A stretch of 64,000 nt of DNA from Bradyrhizobium sp. JYMT SZCCT0180 (GCF_018130165.1 NZ_JAFCLZ010000004.1:62001-126000), one strand, 5' to 3'. Positions 35,490 to 44,378 are shown, counted from the stretch's first letter. The notes: generated from the letters alone by a model not told the origin. A program made the numbers and translations.

Positions 35490-35739
35490 GGGTAATTCTC
35501 CAATGCTGTGAAGGAAGGCTATATTTTGAAGCAATACGCGGCGCTGAGCAAGCGAACTCGCTGTCTGCGCTCGAAAACCGTCAAATGCGAGGCATTTTGG
35601 TCACGCCCGGCAAATATAGCGCAGCGGCAGGTTCTGCAAGGACAGCCCCGAGATTGCCTGTGCGTTTGCGCGCAGTTGACCGGTGGTTGACCCAAGAGAT
35701 GGGCTCGCCGACAAAGCAGCGGGCAAGAGTAGCGAATCC

Positions 35740-36573
35740 ATGACCAATTCAGCGGTAAACGATCAGGAACCGGCCTTCATCGAGGTGGGTAGCGGCGAGG
35801 ACAAGCGCAAAATCGCGGTGCGGGCCCGGGCCGGAGGTACTCCCGGCCTGATCTGGCTGGGTGGGTTCAACTCCGACATGAAGGGCACCAAGGCGCTGGC
35901 GCTGGATGCCTGGGCCGCCGAACAGGGTCGCGCCTGCGTCCGGTTCGACTATTCCGGCCATGGCGAATCCGGCGGCGCCTTCATCGACGGCACCATCGGG
36001 CGCTGGCTGGAGGAGAGCGTTGCCGTGTTCGCGCGGTTTTGTCGCGGCCCCCAGGTCGTGATCGGCTCGTCGATGGGCGGCTGGATGGCGCTGCTGCTGG
36101 CGCGCGAGATCGCAAAGCGGGAAGCGAGCCCGGCGGCATCGCAAGCGAGCCCGGCATCGCAAGCGAGCCAGGCGAGCTTGGCGGGACTGGTGCTGATCGC
36201 ACCGGCGCCCGACTTCACCGAGCAGTTGATGTGGAACAACTTTACGCCCGAAATTCAGCAGGAGATCCAGACCAAGGGTGTCTGGATGCGGCCGTCACAA
36301 TATGGCGACGGCGCGCCCTACCCGATCACGCGGGCGCTGATCGAGGACGGCCGCAATCACCTCCTGCTCGGCAGCGCCATCGAGGTCGGTTGCCCCGTCC
36401 GCATCCTGCAGGGCGCGCAGGATCCTGACGTGCCGTGGCAGCACGCGTTCGCATTGGCGCAGCGGCTGCCGAGCGAGGACGTGGTGCTGACCATGATCCA
36501 GGACGGCGATCACCGCCTGTCGCGGCCGCAGGATATTGCGCGGATGATCGCCGCGGTGGCGGAGATCGGGTAA
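35740..36573 (+). CDS. Alpha/beta hydrolase with internal tandem-repeat insert
   Basis: This 277-residue serine hydrolase has the alpha/beta fold. GLIWLGGFNSDMKGTKALAL is the oxyanion region. VRFDYSGHGESGGAFIDGTI follows. The nucleophile elbow is VIGSSMGGWMALLLARE (about residue 109), the Asp lies in GAQDPDVPW and the His in QDGDHRLSRP. It resembles the ABHD10-like thioesterase or lipase group. Residues about 128-146 are a Ser/Ala/Gln repeat (ASPAASQASPASQASQAS), which is an expansion of short DNA repeats at 36124-36180 and may vary in length between strains. I chose the ATG at 35740 over a GTG-type frame start at 35683. The substrate is unknown. Confidence 0.86.
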   Translation: MTNSAVNDQEPAFIEVGSGEDKRKIAVRARAGGTPGLIWLGGFNSDMKGTKALALDAWAAEQGRACVRFDYSGHGESGGAFIDGTIGRWLEESVAVFARFCRGPQVVIGSSMGGWMALLLAREIAKREASPAASQASPASQASQASLAGLVLIAPAPDFTEQLMWNNFTPEIQQEIQTKGVWMRPSQYGDGAPYPITRALIEDGRNHLLLGSAIEVGCPVRILQGAQDPDVPWQHAFALAQRLPSEDVVLTMIQDGDHRLSRPQDIARMIAAVAEIG

Positions 36574-36592
36574 GTTCTCACCACAACTACGG

Positions 36593-36711
36593 TGTCATCG
36601 TCCGCCTTGTGCGCAATTGCGCACTGGAGCGGACGATCCAGTACGCCGGGACATCTCGATTCATCTCACGCTCTCTGGAATACTGGATGCCCCGCCTTCG
36701 CGGGGCATGAC
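36593..36711. repeat. Composite palindromic repeat
   Basis: TGTCATCGTCCGCC at 36593 pairs with the terminal GGGGCATGACA. Nested inside are the perfect palindrome GTGCGCAATTGCGCAC at 36609-36624, GATCCAGTA/TACTGGATG and CCCCGCCTTCGCGGGG. It lies between the hydrolase and the NTF2-like gene, both on the plus strand. Confidence 0.82.
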
Positions 36712-36735
36712 AAGGATAGGCCGGGAGAAAACCCC

Positions 36736-37206
36736 ATGAACACATCGGAGCTGCTGCGCGCGTTCTGCGACGGCGTCGAACAGCACAACGGCAAGGCATT
36801 CGCCGAATTGTTCACCGAGGACGGCGTCTATCACGACGTGTTCTACGGCGCCTTCGCCGGCCGCGTTAAAATCGCCGAGCTGATCGACGACTGGTTCTAT
36901 CGCACGGCCACCGATTTTCGCTGGGACATGCATAGCCCCGTCAGCGACGGCAAGACGCTCTATGCGCGCTATACGTTCAGCTACCGCTCGACGCTGCCGG
37001 ACGCCAAGGGCGCGCGGGCGATGTTCGAGGGCGTGTCGATCATGCGGCTGCGCGACGGCAGGATTCTCGAATACCACGAGGTCGCCAACACCGCGCCGGC
37101 TTTCGTCCAGCTGAATTTCGCGCCGGAGCGCATCGCCAAGATCGTCGCCAAGCAGGGCGCCGCGCTGAAGGCGCGGCCCGAGATGGCGCGGCATTTGGTG
37201 GAGTGA
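36736..37206 (+). CDS. NTF2-like (SnoaL-type) nuclear transport factor family protein
   Basis: This 156-residue cone-shaped-fold protein has MNTSELLRAFCDGVEQHNGK, then AFAELFTEDGVYHDVFYGAF, AGRVKIAELIDDWFYRTATD and the C-terminal FEGVSIMRLRDGRILEYHEV. This is the SnoaL/NTF2-like layout of small enzymes and ligand binders, for example cyclases, hydratases and ketosteroid isomerases. The catalytic Asp or His of a known subgroup cannot be identified. The ATG at 36736 has GGGAGAAAAC upstream. It is bracketed by two palindromic repeats and stands alone. Confidence 0.82.
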   Translation: MNTSELLRAFCDGVEQHNGKAFAELFTEDGVYHDVFYGAFAGRVKIAELIDDWFYRTATDFRWDMHSPVSDGKTLYARYTFSYRSTLPDAKGARAMFEGVSIMRLRDGRILEYHEVANTAPAFVQLNFAPERIAKIVAKQGAALKARPEMARHLVE

Positions 37207-37320
37207 CGGCGCAGCCGTCATTCCGGGGCGATGCAAAGCATCGAACCCGGAATCTCGAGGTCCCGGGTTCATCGCTGCGCGATGCCCTCAGATGCGCAAT
37301 TGCGCATCGGGGAACGACGG
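37204..37320. repeat. Composite palindromic repeat
   Basis: TGACGGC-GCA-GCCGTCA at 37204-37220 is followed by ATTCCGGGGCGATGC...GCATCGAACCCGGAAT, then the perfect palindrome GATGCGCAATTGCGCATC at 37291-37308, and a closing CGACGG. It separates the NTF2-like gene from the convergent thioesterase gene. Confidence 0.82.
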
Positions 37321-37326
37321 GAGGAA

Positions 37327-38124
37327 TTACGGCGGCGGCACGTTCGTCATCGGCTTCTTCTGCGCCAATGCGGCCACCGTCGACGTGCCGATCGGGCCTT
37401 TTTCGTCATAGAGCCAGCACTCGCCGATGGCGACGCCGTCGCTGGCGTGATGGTTGACGACGTCGAAGCCGATCCATCGCGTCACCGGCAGCCGGTGCAG
37501 ATACAATGTGACGTCGCTGTTGATGTAGCCGAGGCCCTTATCGCCCGCATTGGCAAACGGGCTCGCAAAATCCGCGCCGGTGGCGACATGGACGAAGGGC
37601 GACACCGGCACGCCCTCGACCAGCTCACGGACCTCGCTCATCCACAATCGCCGCGGGCCGAGCGAGCCCATGTGGCCTGCGATCGGCCTGGTCGTCCATT
37701 TGCCGTTCATGCCGAGCTTGGGGTCGGTCGGCGCCGGGATCGTTTCGGGCAGCGGCGCGTCCCAGTTCGACGGCGACCAGACATTGCCCGGCGCATTTTC
37801 CGTCCGGCGCAACAACTGGCAGGACGCGCGCGCCATTCGGGTGGTGCCGGAGAAAAACTCGGCTTCCACCACCTTGATCCGCAGGCCCTCGCGGATCAGC
37901 CGCGTGGTGACCTCCACCGGTGTGTGGATGTCCGGCAGGCGGAACATGTCGACCGTCAGCCGTGCCGGCACGAACTCGTCGGAGCCGTGGCGCTCCTCGA
38001 TCACGTGGGCCAGAAGGCCGACCACGACGCGACCATGCATCGAGCTCGGGTCCCACGGACCGTTCGAAACTGGATTGGGGATGAAGGCGTCGCCGTTTTT
38101 GGCGAAGAAGGGCTGGTTTGTCAT
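37327..38124 (-). CDS. Acyl-CoA thioesterase-like double-hotdog protein
   Basis: This 265-residue protein shows the TesB/acyl-CoA thioesterase II-like double-hotdog pattern. The N-terminal repeat is FFAKNGDAFIPNPVSNGPWD, followed by GRVVVGLLAHVIEERHGSDE, the substrate-helix region. The second repeat begins around VPVSPFVHVATGADFASPFA and ends with DVVNHHASDGVAIGECWLYD. The conserved Asp-Gln-Thr triad of TesB is not evident, so catalysis is uncertain and it could be an acyl-CoA binding or dehydratase-like protein. I chose the ATG at 38124 (MTNQPFFAKNGD) because upstream residues are encoded by a repeat (38181-38283). It faces the NTF2-like gene and shares orientation with queG. Confidence 0.75.
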   Translation of the reverse strand: MTNQPFFAKNGDAFIPNPVSNGPWDPSSMHGRVVVGLLAHVIEERHGSDEFVPARLTVDMFRLPDIHTPVEVTTRLIREGLRIKVVEAEFFSGTTRMARASCQLLRRTENAPGNVWSPSNWDAPLPETIPAPTDPKLGMNGKWTTRPIAGHMGSLGPRRLWMSEVRELVEGVPVSPFVHVATGADFASPFANAGDKGLGYINSDVTLYLHRLPVTRWIGFDVVNHHASDGVAIGECWLYDEKGPIGTSTVAALAQKKPMTNVPPP

Positions 38125-38180
38125 GACCGGCGAACATGACGGAAACCGCGCGATAAAATCAAGAGTGCACGGAACGATGA

Positions 38181-38283
38181 CCCTCATGGTGAGGAGCGCG
38201 TCTTCGCGCGTCTCGAACCATGAGGCCACAGACGGGCCTGCATCCTTCGAGACGCGGCGAAGTCGCCGCTCCTCAGGATGAGG
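38181..38283. repeat. Palindromic intergenic repeats (two modules)
   Basis: CCTCATGGTGAGGAGCGCGTC...ACCATGAGG at 38182-38224 and CATCCTTCGAGACGCGGCGA...CTCAGGATG at 38241-38280 are the third occurrence of the module pair also seen at 16383-16506 and 22521-22640. They lie between queG and the thioesterase gene. Confidence 0.85.
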
Positions 38284-38294
38284 AACTGGCACCG

Positions 38295-39479
38295 TCAGCT
38301 ATCCACCCATTCCGCGCGAACGCCTGCGTCGGTCTCGCCGGCTGCTGCGCGGTTCGCCAGTGCGGCAAAGGCTTCCGGTGGCATCAGCTGCGACAGCGCC
38401 CAGGCCGCCGCGCCCCGCACCAGCGCGCTTTCGTCGTCAAGCAGTCGTTCCGCCTCATGCGCCAGTGATGCATCGCCGGAGTTGCCGACCGCAATCAGCA
38501 CATTGCGAATGAAGCGGTCGCGCCCGATACGCTTGACCGGCGATTTCGCAAACAGCGCGCGAAACGCGCCGTCGTCGAGCCGGGCCAATTCCGAAAGTGG
38601 CGGTGCGCGCAATTCCGTGCGGGCGGCGAGTTTTGTCTCGCGCCCTTGTTGCGCGAACTTGTTCCACGGGCATATCGCGAGGCAATCGTCGCAGCCATAG
38701 ATGCGGTTGCCGATCGCCTTACGGAATTCGCGCGGGATCGGGCCCTTGTTTTCGATCGTGAGATAGGAAATGCAGCGGCGCGCGTCGAGCTTGTAGGGCG
38801 CCGGGAATGCTGCGGTCGGGCAGATGTCCTGGCACGCGCGGCAGGAGCCGCAACGATCGGCGTCCGCCTCATCGCGCGGCAGGTCGGAGGCGGTGTAGAT
38901 CGCGCCGAGAAACAGCCATGATCCAAATTCGCGCGACACCAGATTGGTGTGCTTGCCCTGCCAGCCCAATCCAGCCGCCTGCGCCAGCGGCTTTTCCATC
39001 ACGGCCGCGGTATCGACGAACACTTTGACTTCGTCGCCCGACATCGCGACCAGCCATCGCGCGAGCGCCTTGAGGCGCTTCTTGATCAAATCGTGATAGT
39101 CGTCACCTTGCGCATAGACCGAGATCGCACCGCGCGTGCGCTTTTCGAGAATGTGCAGCGGATTTTCATCTGGCCCGTAATTGACGCCGAGCATGATCAC
39201 CGAGCGCACGCCGGGCCACAACACGCGCGGATCGGTGCGGCGCTCGGGGCTGGCGGCGAGCCAGTCCATGTCGCCATGGGCGCCGGTCTGAAGGAATTCG
39301 CGAAAATGCATGCCGGCCTGAGCGATCGCTTCGGGACCGGTGACGCCGATGCTATCGAAGCCGAGCGCGCGCGCTTCATGCGCCAGCGCGGCCTTGAGGT
39401 CTTCGCCGGAGAGCTTGACGGCCTTGTTCAGAAGTCGAGGTCCACGTAGCTCTGCGACGCCGGTACGCCGGCCAGCCAT
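38295..39479 (-). CDS. queG: Epoxyqueuosine reductase
   Basis: This roughly 394-residue iron-sulfur cobalamin enzyme performs the last step of queuosine synthesis. It has an N-terminal DUF1730 domain ([50 protein letters not shown]). The ferredoxin clusters follow in [18 protein letters not shown] and [17 protein letters not shown], with a HEAT-like C-terminal part ([20 protein letters not shown]). The start is doubtful. The ATG at 39479 begins inside the GST gene (52 bp overlap) and adds a few residues before [12 protein letters not shown]; a CTG at 39431 is an alternative. Translational coupling with the GST gene upstream is likely. The family identity is sure. Confidence 0.94.
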   Translation of the reverse strand: MAGRRTGVAELRGPRLLNKAVKLSGEDLKAALAHEARALGFDSIGVTGPEAIAQAGMHFREFLQTGAHGDMDWLAASPERRTDPRVLWPGVRSVIMLGVNYGPDENPLHILEKRTRGAISVYAQGDDYHDLIKKRLKALARWLVAMSGDEVKVFVDTAAVMEKPLAQAAGLGWQGKHTNLVSREFGSWLFLGAIYTASDLPRDEADADRCGSCRACQDICPTAAFPAPYKLDARRCISYLTIENKGPIPREFRKAIGNRIYGCDDCLAICPWNKFAQQGRETKLAARTELRAPPLSELARLDDGAFRALFAKSPVKRIGRDRFIRNVLIAVGNSGDASLAHEAERLLDDESALVRGAAAWALSQLMPPEAFAALANRAAAGETDAGVRAEWVDS

Positions 39480-40120
39480 TCGCTCAGCAACGGGCGGAAC
39501 GACGGGCGGGATTTCACCCGCGCGTACCACGCCTTTGCCGCGTCGTCCTCGCTCCATGGCACGTCGCCCAGATAATCGATCGCCGAAAGATGCGCCGCGG
39601 CGGCGAGGTCCGCGTAGGTCAGCCGGTCGCCGGCAAGGAAGTTCCGGGTCTGCGCCAGCCAGCCGATATAGGCCAGATGATAGCGCACATTGACCTTGGC
39701 CGCGCGGATCACGTCGGCCGCCGGGGCGCCGCCGCCATTCTCCTCGCTCATGAAGCGCTTGTAGATGCGCTCGGTCACCAGCGGATTGGAGGCCTCCTCG
39801 AAAAACTTCTCGTTGAACCATGCCATCAGGCGGCGCACCTCGATGCGCTCGCCCATCGAGACCGGCAGCATCCGCCGCTCGTCGGCGCTGGGGCCATGCA
39901 CCTCGTCGAGATATTCGGCGATGATGCCGACGCCGGGTATCGCGGGATAACCTTCGGCGATCAGGACCGGCGTGGTGCCCGCGGGGTTGAGCGCGAGAAA
40001 CGCCTCGCGACGTTCCCAGACCCGTTCTTCCACCAGGCGCAAATCGAGGCCGTGTTCGCCGAGGATCAGGCGAATGAAGCGCGAATGCGGACAGAACGGA
40101 TGATGGTGCAGCGTGTACAT
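39428..40120 (-). CDS. Glutathione S-transferase family protein
   Basis: This 230-residue protein has an N-terminal thioredoxin-like domain. It begins [20 protein letters not shown] with a CPHS motif at residues 10-13. [20 protein letters not shown] and [11 protein letters not shown] follow. The C-terminal helical domain has [20 protein letters not shown], the N-capping motif, and ends with the typical [13 protein letters not shown]. It is probably a glutathione conjugase or thiol transferase of the beta/omega-like classes. The stop codon overlaps the start region of queG, so both are in one operon. Confidence 0.88.
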   Translation of the reverse strand: MYTLHHHPFCPHSRFIRLILGEHGLDLRLVEERVWERREAFLALNPAGTTPVLIAEGYPAIPGVGIIAEYLDEVHGPSADERRMLPVSMGERIEVRRLMAWFNEKFFEEASNPLVTERIYKRFMSEENGGGAPAADVIRAAKVNVRYHLAYIGWLAQTRNFLAGDRLTYADLAAAAHLSAIDYLGDVPWSEDDAAKAWYARVKSRPSFRPLLSEWLAGVPASQSYVDLDF

Positions 40121-40475
40121 GAAGTCCTTGACTTGGAAGTCTTTAGATTAGGAATCATTGGGGTTAGTTCGCGGCGCTTAAGAAACTCTCAATCTCTTCA
40201 AGGCCGCGTCATCGAACGGAGATACTAGAGCCTATTCGGGTCCCGATTGAAATCAGAAGGGAGCCCGAAATCCCTTGTTTCGACGCGCTTTTCACCGCAG
40301 ATAAGTTTACGCAATCTGCGCAACAGATTGCTACGCGATCCGGTATCGGTTCGCTCGAAACGCTATAGCCGAGCCTGCACACGAGGCAACCGGTGTTTGC
40401 TGTTTTTTTGCGATTGCGAGATGGGTTCGAATAGGCGAGAAGGGCCCGGCTTTTTCGATCGGAACGGACCCAATC
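40121..40475. other. 355-bp divergent intergenic region (gst / uppP)
   Basis: This stretch has no gene. It holds a hairpin at 40235-40269, TTCGGGTCCC pairing with GGGAGCCCGAA with one bulged G, which has no T-tract and resembles a repeat remnant. The promoters for gst on the minus strand and uppP on the plus strand should lie here, but I could not assign -35/-10 boxes confidently. Confidence 0.55.
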
Positions 40476-41282
40476 ATGATGTCAGATGCAGTGCGGGCGG
40501 TGATTCTCGGCATCATCGAGGGTGTGACGGAATTCATACCGGTTTCCTCGACCGGCCATCTGCTGCTGGCGCAACGCTTCTTTGGCCTCGGTGAGGGCGC
40601 TTTCTGGCAGAGTTTTGTCGTTCTGATTCAGCTCGGCGCGATTCTCGCGATCGTGGTGCTCTATTTCAGCAAATTGTGGCGGGTCGCGCTCGGGATGTTC
40701 TCCAATCCCGACGACCGGCGCTTCGTCATCGGCGTGCTGGTGGCGTTCCTACCGGCTGTCATCGTCGGCCTGATCGGCGGCAAATACATCAAGGAACTGC
40801 TGTTCAATCCGTGGGTGGTGTGTTTCTCGCTGATTGTCGGTGGCGCAGTCCTGTTGTGGGTCGATCAGCTCGAGCTCAAACCGCACGAGGACGACGCCAC
40901 GCGGTATCCGCTCATGATGTATCTGTGGATCGGCATCGCGCAGTGCGTGGCGATGATTCCCGGCGTGTCGCGCTCGGGCGCCAGCATCGTGGCGGCGATG
41001 TTGCTCGGCGGTGACAAGCGGTCGGCGGCGGAATTTTCGTTCTTCCTGGCGATCCCGACCATGATCGGTGCGTTCGCCTACGATTTCTACAAGAACCGCG
41101 GCGAGATGACGACCGACCACATCGGCGTCGTCGCGATCGGCTTCGTGGTCTCCTTCATCACCGCGATGATCGTGGTCAAGACCTTCCTGACGTACGTTAC
41201 GCGCCACGGCTTTACGTTTTTCGCGTGGTGGCGCGTGATCATCGGCACGGTCGGCCTGATCGCGCTGGCGCTGGGACGGTAA
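40476..41282 (+). CDS. uppP: Undecaprenyl-diphosphatase (UppP/BacA)
   Basis: This 268-residue inner-membrane phosphatase recycles undecaprenyl pyrophosphate to the monophosphate carrier for peptidoglycan and LPS. The signature motifs are EGVTEFIPVSSTGHLLLA at about residues 14-31 (Glu-rich, Ser/Thr) and IPGVSRSGASIVAAMLLG at about residues 166-183, in the two inverted repeats. It is made of eight or so membrane helices (for example IQLGAILAIVVLYFSKLW). It stands alone on the plus strand. A gap of 355 bp precedes it and the repeat element at 41291-41418 follows. Confidence 0.96.
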   Translation: MMSDAVRAVILGIIEGVTEFIPVSSTGHLLLAQRFFGLGEGAFWQSFVVLIQLGAILAIVVLYFSKLWRVALGMFSNPDDRRFVIGVLVAFLPAVIVGLIGGKYIKELLFNPWVVCFSLIVGGAVLLWVDQLELKPHEDDATRYPLMMYLWIGIAQCVAMIPGVSRSGASIVAAMLLGGDKRSAAEFSFFLAIPTMIGAFAYDFYKNRGEMTTDHIGVVAIGFVVSFITAMIVVKTFLTYVTRHGFTFFAWWRVIIGTVGLIALALGR

Positions 41283-41290
41283 TTCATCCG

Positions 41291-41418
41291 TGGGTCGTCC
41301 CGGCGAAGGCCGGGACCCATAACCACCAGCGGACATTGGGTTTGCGCGCTGGTCGTTATCTTCCTTTTTCGGCAATTTTGGCCGCGGCGTATGGGTCCCG
41401 GCCTTCGCCGGGACGACG
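41291..41418. repeat. Composite inverted repeat element
   Basis: TGGGTCGTCCCGGCG at 41291 and GCCGGGACGACG near 41406-41417 are inverse. Two inner units, GGCCGGGACCCAT (41308-41320) and ATGGGTCCCGGCC (41391-41403), are inverse as well, and ACCACCAGCG/CGCTGGTCGT lies between. A relative lies at 58066-58190 and a single-hairpin version at 26875-26902. It separates the convergent uppP and NDUFA9-like genes. Confidence 0.88.
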
Positions 41419-41420
41419 AA

Positions 41421-42389
41421 CTAAACTGCCTTCCTCTGGAACTGGCCCGCGGCGCGGAAGCGCCAGAGATACTGCGGGGCGATCGCTTCCAACGAATCGG
41501 GTGCGATGCCGAGCCCTTCCAGCGTCAGCCCTGCGACCTTCGCCGCATCCGACACCACATTGTCCGAGCGCAGCATGGCGACCTGATCCGGCGTCAGTTT
41601 CAGCGCGCCCGGTGCGAATTGCAGGAACAGTGCGTTCAGCTTCGCCAGGCCGAACGGCAGCGAAACCAGCGCACGCTTGCGTTCGGTGATGCTAAGGATG
41701 ATTTCCATGATCTCGCGCATGGTCAGCACCTCCGGCCCGCCGAGCTCATAGGTCGCGCCTGGCTTTGCGTTGCCATCGACGGCCTCGGCGACCGCGGTCG
41801 CGACGTCGCCGACATAGACCGGTTGCATCCGCGTCACCCCACCGCCGATCAGCGGCAGCGCCGGCGACATCCGCCCGAGCGCTGCAAAACGGTTGGTGAA
41901 TTGATCCTCAGGGCCAAACACGACCGACGGCCGCAGGATGGTGGCGGAGGGCACGGCAGCGAGCACGGCCTTTTCGCCGGCGGCCTTGGAGCGGCCATAG
42001 CCCGACGGCGAGTTCTCGTCGGCGCCGATCGCAGAGACATGCACCATCCGCCCGCCGGCGGCGGCGACGGCCCGGGCGATCGTCTCGGGACCCTTGGCCT
42101 GCACGGCGTCAAAGGACTGCGCGCCGCCCTCGGCCAGGATGCCGACCAGGTTGATCGCGATCTGGGAATCCCGCATGGCGGCCTCGACCGAGGCCGGATA
42201 GCGCAAATTGGCCTGTACGGCGTGGATCTGGCCGACCCTGCCAAGCGGCTGCAGATGCCCGGCCAGCTCCGGCCGCCGCACCGCCACCCGGATGCGATAA
42301 TCGCGCTTGGCCAGCGCCCGGACCACGTTTCGGCCCAGAAAGCCCGATCCGCCGAAGATCGTGACGAGCGTTTCCTGGTTCGATGCCAT
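41421..42389 (-). CDS. NDUFA9-like NAD(P)-binding protein (complex I accessory family)
   Basis: This 322-residue atypical short-chain dehydrogenase resembles the NDUFA9/39-kDa subunit family. It begins LVTIFGGSGFLGRNVVRALA, a nucleotide-binding motif of the GGSGFLGR type, followed by ALAKRDYRIRVAVRRPELAG. DVATAVAEAVDGNAKPGATY, YELGGPEVLTMREIMEIILS and a C-terminal helical segment complete it. The catalytic Tyr-Lys of classic SDRs is replaced by the family's VSAIGADENSPSGYGRSKAA region, where YGRSKAAGE retains Tyr and Lys. Its role in bacteria is unclear. I chose the ATG at 42389; in-frame ATGs at 42398 and 42410 are close alternatives. Confidence 0.86.
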   Translation of the reverse strand: MASNQETLVTIFGGSGFLGRNVVRALAKRDYRIRVAVRRPELAGHLQPLGRVGQIHAVQANLRYPASVEAAMRDSQIAINLVGILAEGGAQSFDAVQAKGPETIARAVAAAGGRMVHVSAIGADENSPSGYGRSKAAGEKAVLAAVPSATILRPSVVFGPEDQFTNRFAALGRMSPALPLIGGGVTRMQPVYVGDVATAVAEAVDGNAKPGATYELGGPEVLTMREIMEIILSITERKRALVSLPFGLAKLNALFLQFAPGALKLTPDQVAMLRSDNVVSDAAKVAGLTLEGLGIAPDSLEAIAPQYLWRFRAAGQFQRKAV

Positions 42390-42499
42390 CGGGTCCATTG
42401 CCGGGTCCATTCCTGCGGTCAAATTCGAGAGATCGTGGGCGAATTTAGCGGATTCGCGATACGCCAACCCGCTGTCGCTGTACAGCATATTTGCACAAC

Positions 42500-42559
42500 G
42501 CCCCGGAAAAGTGGGCTCCGGTTTTCCGCAAGGGCGATGGGCCAAAATTTTATGGCCCA
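42500..42559. repeat. Palindromic intergenic repeat (diverged)
   Basis: GCCCCGGAAAAGTGGGCTCCGGTTTTCCGCAAGGGC at 42500-42535 has the same AAAAGTGG...CCGGTTTT core as the first hairpin at 8385-8433. A second arm pair, TGGGCCA (42538-42544) and TGGCCCA (42553-42559), follows. It lies between the NDUFA9-like start and tRNA-Leu. Confidence 0.75.
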
Positions 42560-42614
42560 GCCCGCAATTCATCAATTTGACAAGCTCGCGACTGATCCTT
42601 ACTAACCCGCCCGG

Positions 42615-42701
<87 letters not shown>

Positions 42702-42797
42702 TTTGCCCATGCCCATGAGATCGCTGAAGGCGGGCTGACCGGTCCCAAAACCGGACGCTCGCTGCCGGGGCGCCGCGGCTGGCGGAACGCCCAAACC

Positions 42798-44069
42798 TCA
42801 GACCATGCGCTTCGCGGCCTGACTAGCGACCGACTTCTGCACGAAGTACATCATGATCAGCGAGAGGATCGACGTCGCGACCACGACGTAGCCCAGCCAA
42901 TCGAAATGCCGGAGCGTGCCGTCCGGGTTTTGCGCGATGATCGCGGCGGCGAACACCGATCCGAGCCCGCCGGAGAGTTGCTGCAGGGACGCGCTGACCG
43001 CGCTGAACGAACCGCGCTGGCTGGCGTCGGGTATCGCTGAAATCAGCGCCTGCGACGGGATCATGCGTGAAAAGATGCCGACGAACATCAGGACGTTGAC
43101 GATGATCGCGGTCGTCAGGCTGACGTGGCCGAGATGCGTGTAGATCAGCACCATGACCACCGAAACGGCGCTGCCGAACGCAAAGGTCGGGAATTTTCCG
43201 AACGCGTCGCTCGCCCGTCCGACCAGCGGCCCGATGAAAATGCTGAAAACGCCGGAAACGAGATAGATGGTCGGAAGATGCAGGATGTCGATGCCGAGAT
43301 TATGCACGGTGAAGGCGCTTCCGAATGGCATCAGCATGAAGCCGCCGGTCGACAGCAGCGTCGTCACCGCGAAAGCCAGCGTATAGCGCGGCTGTCCGAC
43401 GGTCGCGATCAGGTGCCGGAACGCGTTCCTGTCCTGCTTTAGTTGGAGATGCGCGTTCACCGGCCGCATCACGAGCAGGATCGCGGCCATCGCGACGAGT
43501 GACAGGCCGACGATCGCACCGAAAGAGACGTGCCAGCCCCAGTGGTTGGCGAGAAAGAGTCCGGCCGGAATGCCGAGTACCTGGCTGGCGGCGAAGGCGG
43601 TTTGCACGAAACCCATCACACGGCCGCGCAGGTGCAGCGGAAACAGGTCGGTGACGATGGCGAGCACCACGGCGCCAATCACGCCGCCGAACAGTCCGGT
43701 CACGATTCGGCCGAGCAGAAGCAAATGATAGTTCGGCGCCAGCGCGCAAAGCAGCGTTCCCAAGGTGAAGCCGGCGTAGAAAAACAGCAGCAGGCGCTTG
43801 CGATCGAATCGATCGGCAAACCCGGCCGCGAGGATGCCCGAAATGCCGGCGCTGAACGCGTAGGCCGAAACCGCCACGCCGAATTGCCCGGCGGAAATAT
43901 TTAGCGCGGGCATCAGGATGGCGCCGAGCGGCGACATGATGATGAAGTCGAGAATGATCGTGAACTGCGCGAACGCCAGCAGCGCAATGAGGAATGACTG
44001 GTAGCGCGAAAAGCCGCGCTGCTGCTCCGACTGTTCCTCGATCGGCGCTGCCGGGATTTGTTCGGTCAT
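42798..44069 (-). CDS. MFS transporter (multidrug/sugar-type permease)
   Basis: This 423-residue inner-membrane permease has the 12-helix major facilitator layout. TM1 and TM2 lie around FLIALLAFAQFTIILDFIIM and AVSAYAFSAGISGILAAGFA. Between TM2 and TM3 is the conserved loop GFADRFDRKRLLLFFYAG. LGRIVTGLFGGVIGAVVLAI follows at TM5. The LDFIIMSPLG sequence in TM1 is typical of the drug-efflux DHA1 type. The second half begins about residue 215. I chose the ATG at 44069 (MTEQIPAAPIEEQ). No adjacent regulator was found; the substrate is unknown. Confidence 0.9.
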   Translation of the reverse strand: MTEQIPAAPIEEQSEQQRGFSRYQSFLIALLAFAQFTIILDFIIMSPLGAILMPALNISAGQFGVAVSAYAFSAGISGILAAGFADRFDRKRLLLFFYAGFTLGTLLCALAPNYHLLLLGRIVTGLFGGVIGAVVLAIVTDLFPLHLRGRVMGFVQTAFAASQVLGIPAGLFLANHWGWHVSFGAIVGLSLVAMAAILLVMRPVNAHLQLKQDRNAFRHLIATVGQPRYTLAFAVTTLLSTGGFMLMPFGSAFTVHNLGIDILHLPTIYLVSGVFSIFIGPLVGRASDAFGKFPTFAFGSAVSVVMVLIYTHLGHVSLTTAIIVNVLMFVGIFSRMIPSQALISAIPDASQRGSFSAVSASLQQLSGGLGSVFAAAIIAQNPDGTLRHFDWLGYVVVATSILSLIMMYFVQKSVASQAAKRMV

Positions 44070-44378
44070 GACATTCTTTCGTCGGGAGCGATGCCGTGCG
44101 GAGCGCCGGACGGACGCCGCATGGCCGGGAGCATATGAGCTGGACAGATGCGATTCACGCGGGCGGCGCAAGCCGAGGCCGGTGGCGATGATCAAGCGCT
44201 AAAATCCGGCGAGAGGTTGTCTAAACGCAAAGCAACGCAGCGAAAGATTACTCCGAAAGAATGCAGAATTGCGTTGGTTGTCACGGCGATGTGATTAGAA
44301 GTCTTCGATCTCTCCGGCGCGGTGCATCGACAGCTAGACTGCAATAGGTCTGCGCAAGAACTTTCGCGTCGTGGCGCA
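44070..44378. other. 309-bp region between the MFS transporter and parE
   Basis: No gene is supported here; an open frame on the minus strand covering 44192-44449 is a shadow reading across parE. The stretch should contain the MFS promoter for minus-strand reading. I see no clear hairpin, operator or -10/-35 pair in it. Confidence 0.5.

Noticed and set aside
36593..37320. CRISPR-like or insertion-sequence explanation for the palindromes
   Set aside because: No regular spacing with unique spacers, no cas genes, no transposase and no terminal repeats with target duplication.
39480..39821. Longer start for queG reaching 39821
   Set aside because: The extra part lies inside the GST gene and does not resemble QueG; it is a frame shadow of that gene.
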